Shown: positions 18,123 to 26,290 of the stretch, one piece after another | Numbering within the stretch: position 1 is the first letter of the stretch | Layout of the letters: each line of letters begins with the position of its first letter | Assembly (NCBI GenBank): GCA_030613245.1 | Contig: JAUWMI010000035.1 | Coordinates: 1-46,578, forward strand | DNA: 46,578 nt | Origin: Candidatus Sumerlaeota bacterium | GTDB lineage: Bacteria; Sumerlaeota; Sumerlaeia; MWCT01; JAUWMI01 | Direction of reading: 5' to 3' | The notes under the pieces: model-generated | Told to the model about the DNA's origin: nothing | Databases searched by the model: none | The model's input: only the letters and a program-made list of their open reading frames with translations | Program-made: the position numbers and the translations under genes

Positions 18123-19217
18123 ATGGAAATCTCCCAGCTGATAGAAGGAGCGGTTAAACTCAACGCTTCGGATATCCATTTGATGGAAAATTATCCACCA
18201 TACTTTCGCATAGACAGCGTCCTTGTTCCAGTAAAGCACCCACCGGTGACTCACGAGGAGATGATGGATATTTTGAAATCTATGGTGCCAGAACGTATAA
18301 AACACAAATTGGAGGAGAAGCGCGGAGTAGATGTTGGGTATCAATATAAAGACGTTGTGCGGTGTCGTGTCATTGTTTTCTTTGAACGACAACGAATAAG
18401 AATTGCCATGCGTTTGATACCATTGCGCGTGCCAACCATTGAGGAACTCGATCTTCCAGCGATATTGAAAAAGATCGCTGATTTTCCGCGGGGGATGATT
18501 GTGTTAACCGGTCCGACTGGTTGCGGTAAATCTACCACACTAGCTGCGATGATTGACTATATAAATGAGACAAAAAAAATCTCCATTACGACCATTGAAG
18601 ATCCAATTGAATTTGTGCATCAGAATAAGAAGGCCATCGTATCACAACGAGAAGTTGGGGATGACATAGGAGATTTTAACAGTGGATTAATTCAGGCGCT
18701 GCGCCAGGATCCGGATGTCATTTTACTGGGTGAGATGCGCGAGGTGGATACCATGCGCACCGCAATAAGAGCTGCTGAGACTGGGCATTTGGTCTTTAGT
18801 ACCTTACATACTACCAACGCCATACAAACAATTGAGAGAATTATTGCCAACTTCCCTGAATCCGAGCAAGATTTAGTGCAGGAACAGTTAGCATCGAATC
18901 TGAAGGCAGTTATTACCCAAAATCTTGTCAGGCGGACTGAAGGCAAAGGGCGAATTGCTGCATTAGAAATACTGGTCGTCCTGGACATGGTGGCAAAACT
19001 AATCAGAGACAACCGATTGGGTGATATTTACGGAATGATGAAAGGCGGACAGGAAGGGATGCAGGTCTTTGACCAGGCATTAGCAAATCTTGTGCGGGAA
19101 AAGAAAATCTCGGAGGAAGAGGGTGTACGGTATGCCAGGGATCCGTATGCATATCGCCGCTTTATAAAAGGAGTCCAATCTTCAAGTGACCGTGGTGGAA
19201 TAATTGCCGGCTTTTAA
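18123..19217 (+). CDS. pilT: PilT-family twitching/retraction ATPase
   Basis: The protein has 364 residues, the usual PilT length. It carries Walker A GPTGCGKSTT (about 130-139), the Asp box TIEDPIEFVH, Walker B DPDVILLGEMREVDT, and the His box AIRAAETGHLVFSTLHT, all in order. PilT-type hexameric ATPases depolymerise type IV pili at the inner-membrane base and drive twitching. PilU is an alternative name that cannot be excluded. No pilin or pilus assembly gene is nearby. Instead the gene overlaps a double KaiC-like ATPase by 14 bases and is followed by a receiver-domain gene, so the three are very likely co-transcribed and co-functional. ATG 18123 has GGAG about ten bases upstream. Confidence 0.93.
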   Translation: MEISQLIEGAVKLNASDIHLMENYPPYFRIDSVLVPVKHPPVTHEEMMDILKSMVPERIKHKLEEKRGVDVGYQYKDVVRCRVIVFFERQRIRIAMRLIPLRVPTIEELDLPAILKKIADFPRGMIVLTGPTGCGKSTTLAAMIDYINETKKISITTIEDPIEFVHQNKKAIVSQREVGDDIGDFNSGLIQALRQDPDVILLGEMREVDTMRTAIRAAETGHLVFSTLHTTNAIQTIERIIANFPESEQDLVQEQLASNLKAVITQNLVRRTEGKGRIAALEILVVLDMVAKLIRDNRLGDIYGMMKGGQEGMQVFDQALANLVREKKISEEEGVRYARDPYAYRRFIKGVQSSSDRGGIIAGF

Positions 19218-20880
19218 GCTCAATCCACACTTACGGGGGTTAGAAACGCAGATGCCGCAAAGAATGAAAACCGGAATATCAGGATTAGACAAAATCCTGG
19301 ACGGAGGTTTTCTTTATCATAACGCGATCTTGCTTAAGGGTCCACCGGGCTCAGGAAAAACTACCCTGGGCATTCAAATCGTCTATAACGGAGTGATACA
19401 TTTCAATGAACCGGGGATCATTGTCCTATTTGAGCAATTCCCCCAGCAGCTCTTTCGTGACATTTCTTCCTACAAGTGGGAGACTGAGAATCTGATAAAG
19501 GAACAAAAGCTCACCATTTTATTTGCCCAGGCAGAGGAAGTAGTTGCAAAAGACCCTGGGTCAGATTCACCACTTCTCTCAAAGATTCACAATATCGCTG
19601 TTGACACATCAGCCAAGCGTATAGTGATTGATAGCATCAGTCATTTTATTAATATCATTAAGCCCAAGATGGATGAAAGGGAACTGCTCTTTAGGTTTAT
19701 TAATTCCTTAAAATCTATCGGCCTGACGCCGATTCTGACTGCGGAGATGGAGAGTAGAGATGAAAAGATTGGGTTTGAAGAATATCTCGCTGATTGCGTT
19801 GTAATGTTGTCCAGTGAGGCAAGCAAGGATAAGACGTTCCCGATGCGTCTGATTGAGGTAAGAAAAACCCGGGGGCATAACCATATCCGAGGTAAACATC
19901 CTTACAGAATTAGTGAACGCGGTGTAGAGATTTTTCCCCATCTTCTTCCCAGGCCCTATGGAAAGGAAGTCAGTAAGGATGTCAGGCTCGAAAAAATATC
20001 CAGTGGCATCGATGGTCTGGATGAACTACTTGGCGGTGGCTACATCTCGGGGACGTCAATGATTGTCGCCGGGATGCCCGGAACCTTTAAGACTACCGTG
20101 GGGGCGCAATTCTTAACAGCAGGCGGGAAATCAGATGAAACAGGATTGCTTATTAGTTTCAATGAAAGCCCGCACTTTCTTACTCGCATCATGAAGGAGA
20201 AAGGGGTTGATCTGGAGTCATACCTTTCAAGCGAAAAAATAAAGATCTGGCACTTTTTCCCCAAAGATTTCTATATGGATGAACTTTTGTATCTACTTGA
20301 GGACGAATTAAAACAGCATGACATAAAGAGAGTTGTTGTTGATGGCATTAATGAGCTGGAAAGAGGCATCGAGGATCCGGCAACGTATAAGGATTTCATT
20401 GCAGCGTTTTTATCTTTATTAGGGCGCAATAACATTACCTCTTTATTCATACAGAAACTAGATCAATTTCCGGGTAATGCGCCGCTTACCAGCATCAGAT
20501 ACGCTTCGATGTTCGACGGGATAATTTTTCTTGGCACCATTGAGATTGAAAGTGCCGTGCATAAAGTTGTCTCTGTACTAAAAATGCGCGGGGGAGATTT
20601 TTCAAGCGACCTGAGAGAAATTTCATGTGGCAAAGACGGCCTCTACGTTCTCGATAAGTTTGTGGGGCTGAGTGGGATTCTGGCTGGCAATCCCCAAGGA
20701 CAATATAAGAAAACCGTAGAGGAAATTTTTCAACCTTTATATTTTGTACGCGACTTTATAGACATATTGGCTAGTTCTGATCTCGAAGAAGAGCAAAAAG
20801 GGCAGATTGTTAATAATCTCAGAACTGAAGTGACTAAATTAGTGGAGAAATTGAAGAAGCATTTCAGTGAGGAAGAATAG
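19204..20880 (+). CDS. KaiC-like protein with two RecA-type ATPase domains
   Basis: Two tandem KaiC domains are clear. The first has TGISGLDKILDGGF, Walker A GPPGSGKTT (about 46-54) and Walker B RIVIDS. The second has SGIDGLDELLGGGYISG, a P-loop AGMPGTFKTTVG (about 288-299) and RVVVDGINELE. Glutamates near the KaiC catalytic position are visible as LFEQFPQQL and FNESPHFL. The last 60 residues are charged and probably form a coiled coil. There is no kaiA or kaiB nearby, so a circadian role is not implied. The reading frame starts inside pilT (TTG 19204, after GGTGGA); an ATG at 19252 just before the conserved domain is an equally plausible start. The role is probably switching or regulating the PilT ATPase, by inference from the operon. 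Confidence 0.9.
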   Translation: MPAFKLNPHLRGLETQMPQRMKTGISGLDKILDGGFLYHNAILLKGPPGSGKTTLGIQIVYNGVIHFNEPGIIVLFEQFPQQLFRDISSYKWETENLIKEQKLTILFAQAEEVVAKDPGSDSPLLSKIHNIAVDTSAKRIVIDSISHFINIIKPKMDERELLFRFINSLKSIGLTPILTAEMESRDEKIGFEEYLADCVVMLSSEASKDKTFPMRLIEVRKTRGHNHIRGKHPYRISERGVEIFPHLLPRPYGKEVSKDVRLEKISSGIDGLDELLGGGYISGTSMIVAGMPGTFKTTVGAQFLTAGGKSDETGLLISFNESPHFLTRIMKEKGVDLESYLSSEKIKIWHFFPKDFYMDELLYLLEDELKQHDIKRVVVDGINELERGIEDPATYKDFIAAFLSLLGRNNITSLFIQKLDQFPGNAPLTSIRYASMFDGIIFLGTIEIESAVHKVVSVLKMRGGDFSSDLREISCGKDGLYVLDKFVGLSGILAGNPQGQYKKTVEEIFQPLYFVRDFIDILASSDLEEEQKGQIVNNLRTEVTKLVEKLKKHFSEEE

Positions 20881-20888
20881 CCACCACA

Positions 20889-21248
20889 ATGCCAAAGAGC
20901 ATTTTAATAGTAGATGATTCGGAAAGTATCCGGACGATTTTGAAACTGACGCTTCAATTCAAGGGATATACAGTCATCGAGGCTGAAGACGGCAAAGAGG
21001 CGTATGAAATTTTGAAACAGACCAATTGCGACTTGGTCATCGCCGATATTGTCATGCCCCATATGTCAGGGGTGGAGCTCCTCAACAAAGTCCGGCATGA
21101 GTTAAAAAAAGAAAATCTCCCCTTCATAATTTGCACCGCTGAAAAAAATGTTAACGAGGAAGAGTTCATTAGAAAAGGTGCTAGCAAATTGCTAATTAAA
21201 CCTGTTTCACCTCGCGTGTTATTAGAAATAGTGGACAGCTTAATTTAA
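20889..21248 (+). CDS. CheY-like single-domain response regulator
   Basis: This is a stand-alone receiver domain of 119 residues with no output domain. It starts ILIVDDSESIRTIL (acidic pocket DD) and has the phosphoacceptor Asp in DLVIADIVMPHMSG. The conserved Thr lies in ICTAEKN and the Lys in LLIKPVSP. It starts eight bases after the kaiC-like stop and completes a three-gene operon with pilT. Phosphorylation by a kinase encoded elsewhere would be the likely input signal to the PilT-KaiC pair. No kinase is encoded nearby except the decayed relic near 31.0 kb. Confidence 0.95.
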   Translation: MPKSILIVDDSESIRTILKLTLQFKGYTVIEAEDGKEAYEILKQTNCDLVIADIVMPHMSGVELLNKVRHELKKENLPFIICTAEKNVNEEEFIRKGASKLLIKPVSPRVLLEIVDSLI

Positions 21249-21333
21249 CGTACATAGTTCAAAAGGTTTGCAGACAAGAAGTATCATGCAATAGGGTTCG
21301 GCCAAACCGTCTTAATGCATAGAGTGCGACGCG

Positions 21334-21354
21334 GGCAGGGATTTTATCCCTGCC
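21334..21354. repeat. Hairpin, possible bidirectional terminator
   Basis: A perfect 9-bp stem GGCAGGGAT / ATCCCTGCC with a TTT loop lies between the convergent ends of the cheY-like gene and the NlpC/P60 protein gene. No T-run follows on either strand, so it may be a dispersed palindrome rather than a terminator. Its GGCAGG stem resembles copy 1 of the GTAGGGGC-arm family at 4615. Confidence 0.5.
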
Positions 21355-21381
21355 TGAACTTTTGTGGCCAACGGATAAGAA

Positions 21382-21409
21382 GTAGGGGCACGCTGCAGCG
21401 TACCCCTAT
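21382..21409. repeat. Palindromic repeat, GTAGGGGC-arm family, copy 2
   Basis: This 28-bp inverted repeat starts GTAGGGGCACGCTG and ends CAGCGTACCCCTAT, with one mismatch (C/A) and one wobble end. Outer arms match the copies at 4615 and 44085, while the core (CGCTGCAGCG) is different but still self-complementary. It sits in the 195-base convergent spacer downstream of the receiver gene. Confidence 0.75.
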
Positions 21410-21443
21410 TTGCTCAGTATTCCGCGGTTCGTTTGATTAAGGT

Positions 21444-24400
21444 CTAAGGAATCGTGAGATAGTCAACGGCAACGCTGTCCAAGTAGATGGTGCCGCCTTG
21501 CGCCGAGCTGAAGTCGAGCATGTCTATGGTCACAATGAATCCATCCTCTGTTGCCGACGGCGAGCTTGGCAGCGTTGGTGTATCGAAGTAGACGTCGTAG
21601 TCAGTACCACCAACTTCCGGCATTGCGCCTGGGCCGGTACCTTGGCTGTTCAGCTCCATCGTCTGCGTCATCTGGCTGTCTTCATTCTGACAACGCAGTC
21701 TGACCTGTGGCATGATGTTCCGCGCCGCGTCACTCGGGCACCTCAGCGTATATGTTGTCCTATAGAGCTTATCCGCCACATATGTCAGCTCATTTGCCGT
21801 GCCACTCGACTGCCACCATCCAAAATTGCTGGAGCTAGCAGTGGTGGACGTAATGGAGAGCGTTTCAGTGCCAGCGCCACCCGACGTCACTGGACCAAAT
21901 CCAACGATTGTCACGAATCCCCAGTTGGCAAAGTCAGTTGAAGAGGTATACGTCTTGACCGCTGTGCCTGCTGCTGGATCTGGGAACCGCTCCACAGTCA
22001 CTGAATCCACATAATGCGTCCCATACTGCCCTGTGTCGAAGTCAAGCATATCAAAGGCAACACCCATGTTGTACGCCAAGATCGGCGCAAAGTAGCAGGA
22101 GTATTCTTGTGTTGTTGGGTCAGTTGGCAGGGAGTTGCTGTACGGCGATGATGCATTCACTACTTGCGTTGCGGACTCGAGCGATTGATCCTGGGTCCAT
22201 CGCATGCGGAACTGCGGATTCGCAGAAGCCGTGGCTTGACTTGAAGATACCAGGAACCTTGCCCGGTAAACGTTATCTGCCACGTAAGCAATCTCCGTTG
22301 GCCCGTTCCAGAGCCCCACGCGGCTCGTTGTATTACTTGCTGAACTGATCCCCAACCGGCCATCACTATAGCTGGACGACGCCCCGGAGAACGTCGAACC
22401 ACTTAACCCCAAGAATCCCCAGCCCTCAACACTTGAATCAAACGTATATTCCCTGACGGGTATAATTGTCGTTGGCGTCGGTGTTGCGGTTGGAGTTGCT
22501 GTCGGAGTCGGCGTGGGGGTCGGTGTGGGCGTTGGCGTAGGGGTAGGTGAGGGTTGACCGAAAAAGTTCAGGATGCTTCCCATCACATTTGAACGGGCAA
22601 AAGCATCATAAATGGTTTCAAACGGAAAGCCGAACATCACGACTTTACCTTCCGCAGAACCGCCACTGAACATCCCTTCATATGTAATACCGGCTATGTT
22701 CGGACCAGAGTCATAGTAAAGGCATGCAGCGCTCCCTCCATGTGTTGAAAGCACATCCGGATAATTTGCGTCATATATACCGTGCGTGCCGTCGTCGAAC
22801 GGGAATGATAGCCCCTGGAAAACCGTGCCCGTAACACCCGTTACATTGTAAGTAAGTGCATTATCGTCCGCGTAACCGGCTTTCAGGTAATTATTGAAGA
22901 ATGGCGTATCGTTGACAGAGCCGTTGGAGTAATCATTTGCGCTGTCAGCCTTTTCGACGAGGTCCCACCCTATTTCTGCACCGGAGACAAACACTTGCCC
23001 GCCGTTTTTTAGATAATCCTGCACGAGGTTCTGCTCCGTCTCACTAAATGTCTCGCTCTCTGTTGATTCCTCCCCGCACATCCACATTACAATGTCATAA
23101 GTGGAAAGGGCAACATCTCCATTCGTGACAGTCTCATTTGTGCAGGAATCATAGCGAGCACTATTTGCAGAAAGGGCATCGGCAAAGTTCTCGATAAGCG
23201 TGTGATTATTCCCGCCGCTCTGGTAAGTTTGTGCATTCCAGCGGTCGTAGCCATCAACGATGAGGATTGAATTTCCGAAGTCTCCCAGCGCAACGCACAG
23301 GACGTCTGAATCGCCACTTGCACCACCTGAATTCACCGCTTGCAGTTTGAATGCGTACCGCGCGGATGCGCTCAGGCCGCTCACAACTGTTGAGCGTGCG
23401 TCGGGACCGAGCGTTGATTCATTTTGTATTTGCGTCCAGCTACCGCTACCCGTTTTCTGGAAAAGGCGGAATCCCTGACTTGCATGACCATCCCAGCGAA
23501 TGGTTACCGCATCAGCGGCTGTCTGTAGCGCCGACTTTATCGTGGGCGGCTCAACCGGGATGTCAAAATAGTTAAACGTTGCACGCATGACCGAGGTGCG
23601 AGCGGATTCAGGATAAATAGTCTCAAAGCCAAAACCCATATTCACAACCGTGCCGAATGATGGACTCGAGCCGTACACACATCCCACGCCCCCTGTGCCG
23701 CCCTGGTAATTCAAACCTGCTGTCCCGCCATTCATTCCCGTGATTACATCGGGAGATTCCACATCGTATGTACCGTGAGTGCTATCATCGAAGTAAAAAT
23801 CCAGCCCATCGAAAATTGAACTGGACGCGCCGGCGACGTGATACGTGTTGGCGTCATCCGCAACATAATCGGCACGTAGGTACTGATTGTAGAAAGGAGT
23901 GTCGTTCAGGCTCCCGTTTTTCCAGGCTGTATAGTTGCCGTATTCATCGAGGTCCCAGCCTATTTCAGCACCAGAGATAAAGAGATGTCCGCCGCCTTTC
24001 AAAAAATTTGTAGCATGCATCTGTTCCGGCCAGGAGAATGTCTCATCAAACCTGGATTCTTCAGCGAGAATCCACACAACTGCATCGTAGTCATCGAGGG
24101 AAATTTGTTCATCAACTACCCCCTCATTGCTGCAAAAATCAAAACCGACACCACAGGCACCGAGTGCCGCACCGACCCGCGTAAGAAATGTATGGTTCGC
24201 ACTGTGCTGTTCTCGGTACCGATCTGCGCCGTCAACAAGAAGGACACGTGGCGAAAACCCATCAAAACGATACGACGCAACCACTGAATCAATCGTCTCG
24301 CCACCTGTATTTACTGATGTCATTTTGAAGAAATACGTGGTATCCGGGAGGAGGCCTGAGACTTCGCATGTCCGCATGGAGGGTATGAGTTCGGCGGTGT

Positions 24401-25193
24401 CGCGGATGAGATCCCAGGTGCTGCCGTTTGTGCTCTGATACAGCCGGAAGCCGGTGTCAGCCTGAGCATCCCAGCGCACCTCGACTCGTTCAACACCTGT
24501 TCTCTTTATGTATGTTATCGTGGGTTCTGGGAAATCATACACCTCGTAGCCGGATGGATTATTATAGCGGATCGGTTGATAGGATGTGTTGCGACTAAGC
24601 GAGCGGTGTACTGTCTTCCACAAGACTCCGCTGCCTGAGGTTGATTCATAAAACATAAGCTGCCCGGAGTTGCTAACATAATAATCGAATACACGAATAT
24701 GAGAACCAGCTCTATTTGTGGCATCGTCCATACGGAGGTCTTCCCAGGCAATGTCGTCGCTGATGCCAGGGAAACTCGCGGTGGCTCTGCGCGGCGATGT
24801 CCAGGTGTTTGATGCAAAACCAGAACAGTCATGCCCGGCAGTGAATTGATCATAGGAAGTACCGTAGCCCGTCCATTTATTTCCTGCACCCCAGCCATTC
24901 GCAATTTTTTCCAGATACTGCGCCGTTGTATCTTCGCCACCCCAGCAATATTTCGGGCCGGTCTTCCAGCCTACGGTTGGGTCGGGACATGTCGCGCCCC
25001 AGTATGTGCTGTAATCAATATTTTCCGGCCCGCAATACCAGTAGAGCGTGGCGTGATCCTCAGCGATAGCAATAATGCGATCGCGCTTTACGTCATGACT
25101 CAACGCACCTAGATACGGTGCAGCGAATGCAATTGCAGCTATTAGCAAAAGCCCTGCTGAAAGTGCGGCCAATTTAAAATAATTTGAATGCAT
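21444..25193 (-). CDS. Large secreted NlpC/P60-like protein with FN3 and doubled GATase-like domains
   Basis: Order of parts: signal peptide; an NlpC/P60-like cysteine peptidase domain (about 35-210) with YCWGG, the nucleophile in GHDCSGFASN and a His in AGSHIRVFDYY; a fibronectin III domain; a class I glutamine-amidotransferase-like (ThuA-like) fold; a second FN3; a second GATase-like copy (about 640-880); a Pro-Thr linker; and two jelly-roll-like repeats to the end at 1249. The two GATase-like copies share the phrases SGAEIGWDL and NDTPFxNxYL and both end FGFxFETIYxxxAR. NlpC/P60 enzymes cleave peptidoglycan peptides. I chose ATG 25193 because GGGGGT precedes it; two upstream in-frame ATGs overlap the previous gene. 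It follows the NHL-like gene by 14 bases, so the two form an operon. The tail DYLTIP lacks the W-x-L-Y end. Confidence 0.82.
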   Translation of the reverse strand: MHSNYFKLAALSAGLLLIAAIAFAAPYLGALSHDVKRDRIIAIAEDHATLYWYCGPENIDYSTYWGATCPDPTVGWKTGPKYCWGGEDTTAQYLEKIANGWGAGNKWTGYGTSYDQFTAGHDCSGFASNTWTSPRRATASFPGISDDIAWEDLRMDDATNRAGSHIRVFDYYVSNSGQLMFYESTSGSGVLWKTVHRSLSRNTSYQPIRYNNPSGYEVYDFPEPTITYIKRTGVERVEVRWDAQADTGFRLYQSTNGSTWDLIRDTAELIPSMRTCEVSGLLPDTTYFFKMTSVNTGGETIDSVVASYRFDGFSPRVLLVDGADRYREQHSANHTFLTRVGAALGACGVGFDFCSNEGVVDEQISLDDYDAVVWILAEESRFDETFSWPEQMHATNFLKGGGHLFISGAEIGWDLDEYGNYTAWKNGSLNDTPFYNQYLRADYVADDANTYHVAGASSSIFDGLDFYFDDSTHGTYDVESPDVITGMNGGTAGLNYQGGTGGVGCVYGSSPSFGTVVNMGFGFETIYPESARTSVMRATFNYFDIPVEPPTIKSALQTAADAVTIRWDGHASQGFRLFQKTGSGSWTQIQNESTLGPDARSTVVSGLSASARYAFKLQAVNSGGASGDSDVLCVALGDFGNSILIVDGYDRWNAQTYQSGGNNHTLIENFADALSANSARYDSCTNETVTNGDVALSTYDIVMWMCGEESTESETFSETEQNLVQDYLKNGGQVFVSGAEIGWDLVEKADSANDYSNGSVNDTPFFNNYLKAGYADDNALTYNVTGVTGTVFQGLSFPFDDGTHGIYDANYPDVLSTHGGSAACLYYDSGPNIAGITYEGMFSGGSAEGKVVMFGFPFETIYDAFARSNVMGSILNFFGQPSPTPTPTPTPTPTPTPTATPTATPTPTTIIPVREYTFDSSVEGWGFLGLSGSTFSGASSSYSDGRLGISSASNTTSRVGLWNGPTEIAYVADNVYRARFLVSSSQATASANPQFRMRWTQDQSLESATQVVNASSPYSNSLPTDPTTQEYSCYFAPILAYNMGVAFDMLDFDTGQYGTHYVDSVTVERFPDPAAGTAVKTYTSSTDFANWGFVTIVGFGPVTSGGAGTETLSITSTTASSSNFGWWQSSGTANELTYVADKLYRTTYTLRCPSDAARNIMPQVRLRCQNEDSQMTQTMELNSQGTGPGAMPEVGGTDYDVYFDTPTLPSSPSATEDGFIVTIDMLDFSSAQGGTIYLDSVAVDYLTIP

Positions 25194-25207
25194 TTTCCAT
25201 ACCCCCA

Positions 25208-26140
25208 TTAAAATTCCCACCGCAGGATTCTAACTTCCTCAGGGGTGGTGAGCATTTGATATACCGAGCCGTCACGGGCCAGCTCGGTCTTTTTATAGAC
25301 GGTGGTAAAATAGTCGTTTGGCAGGTGAAGAACGCCCAGTCGTTTCCCGGATGGTGAATAGCAATGCACCTTCAGCTCTACCTTGTTCCCCTTCAGATGC
25401 TCTACTTCCACGTAAAGATTGGCCTCCGCATTCGTGCCTTTGAACAACACAGCGCCCGGCTCTCCGCCATCGAATCGTACCGGCACACTCACCAGCACTT
25501 TACCATCGGGATCAAGACCGAGAATACGTACCTCGTTTCCCGAGAATCTCTTTATCTTGTAATGAAGCGATGTGGCGGAGGTAGCAGGACTGCTAGACGA
25601 AGGGGTACGCATACGTGGGGCATCGGAGATACGATGGGCTTTCTGATCCAGCCCTCTCACGCACAGGTAGCCAGCCGAATCCTGGAACATGTCCATCCCA
25701 TAACCTTCGACTAACTTGGGCAATGCGCCAGATTTTTCCTCCACGGTGAAACGGCTTTTCACCTTGCCACTTCCATCAATATGCATGATGCGTTTGCCAT
25801 CCTGAACAAAAACGCCGCCGCTACCGTCAGTACAAATGCCCCAGCCGACGACCTTGCTGGCAATCACCTTCGCCTCTCCGTTTGCATCAATGCCCACAAT
25901 CCGGCTATTTACAGTATCGAGAACAAACACATTCCGGCCATCGGTACAAAATGATAGAGGCCCGCATATTTCCTGTTCAGGCTGATTAATAAGACCCATC
26001 TCACCCGGCTTATCTCCCCAGGGCGCAGAAAAGATTAGTTCCGAAGTCTCTGCCGCCACGGGTTTTACCAGAAGGAACGAAAGCGTCAGCGCAGACAACA
26101 TAACCGCATACATGAATAGCTTAATACTTGAACGAGCCAT
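25208..26140 (-). CDS. Secreted beta-propeller (NHL-like) protein
   Basis: A signal peptide (RSSIKLFMYAVMLSALTLSF, cleavage near VAAETSE) is followed by strand repeats of the NHL/SMP-30 type, for example GRNVFVLDTVNSRIVGIDANGEA, then GGVFVQDGKRIMHIDGSGKV and GYLCVRGLDQKAHRI. No enzymatic motif is seen; such propellers bind proteins or sugars in the periplasm. The ATG at 26140 follows GAGGAGGTG and lies just downstream of a good promoter; the longer frame to 26251 runs through that promoter and the previous terminator, so it is not the start. Translation probably continues into the NlpC/P60-like gene 14 bases on. Confidence 0.78.
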   Translation of the reverse strand: MARSSIKLFMYAVMLSALTLSFLLVKPVAAETSELIFSAPWGDKPGEMGLINQPEQEICGPLSFCTDGRNVFVLDTVNSRIVGIDANGEAKVIASKVVGWGICTDGSGGVFVQDGKRIMHIDGSGKVKSRFTVEEKSGALPKLVEGYGMDMFQDSAGYLCVRGLDQKAHRISDAPRMRTPSSSSPATSATSLHYKIKRFSGNEVRILGLDPDGKVLVSVPVRFDGGEPGAVLFKGTNAEANLYVEVEHLKGNKVELKVHCYSPSGKRLGVLHLPNDYFTTVYKKTELARDGSVYQMLTTPEEVRILRWEF

Positions 26141-26170
26141 AATAGCACCTCCTCTTTCAGACATTAATGA

Positions 26171-26199
26171 TCTATAGTTAGGGGATTGCGTATCCGCAA
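26171..26199 (-). promoter_or_regulatory. Promoter of the NHL-like/NlpC operon
   Basis: On the minus strand, a T-tract (the tail of the upstream terminator) runs into TTGCGG (26194-26199). A 17-base spacer and TATAGA (26171-26176) follow. The start codon at 26140 would lie about 25 bases from the transcript start, with the GGAGGTG ribosome site between. The same T-tract-CTTGC layout precedes the genes at 27712 and 29543. Confidence 0.55.
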
Positions 26200-26233
26200 G
26201 AAAAAAATAAGGGAGCCTAATAGTGGCTCCCCT
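26200..26233 (-). terminator. Intrinsic terminator of the beta-helix gene
   Basis: On the minus strand the stem GGGAGCC / GGCTCCC (26211-26217 with 26225-26231, 7-nt loop) is followed by a run of T residues (26201-26210). It lies about 60 bases past the stop codon at 26291 and immediately before the next promoter. Confidence 0.85.
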
Positions 26234-26290
26234 ATATTCTCTCAGTGACAAATCTTTTTGTTCAATCGTGCCGCATCTGCCTATACAGCG

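Noticed and set aside
19204-20880. Circadian clock function for the KaiC-like protein
   Set aside because: No kaiA or kaiB nearby, and double KaiC-like ATPases occur widely in non-clock roles.
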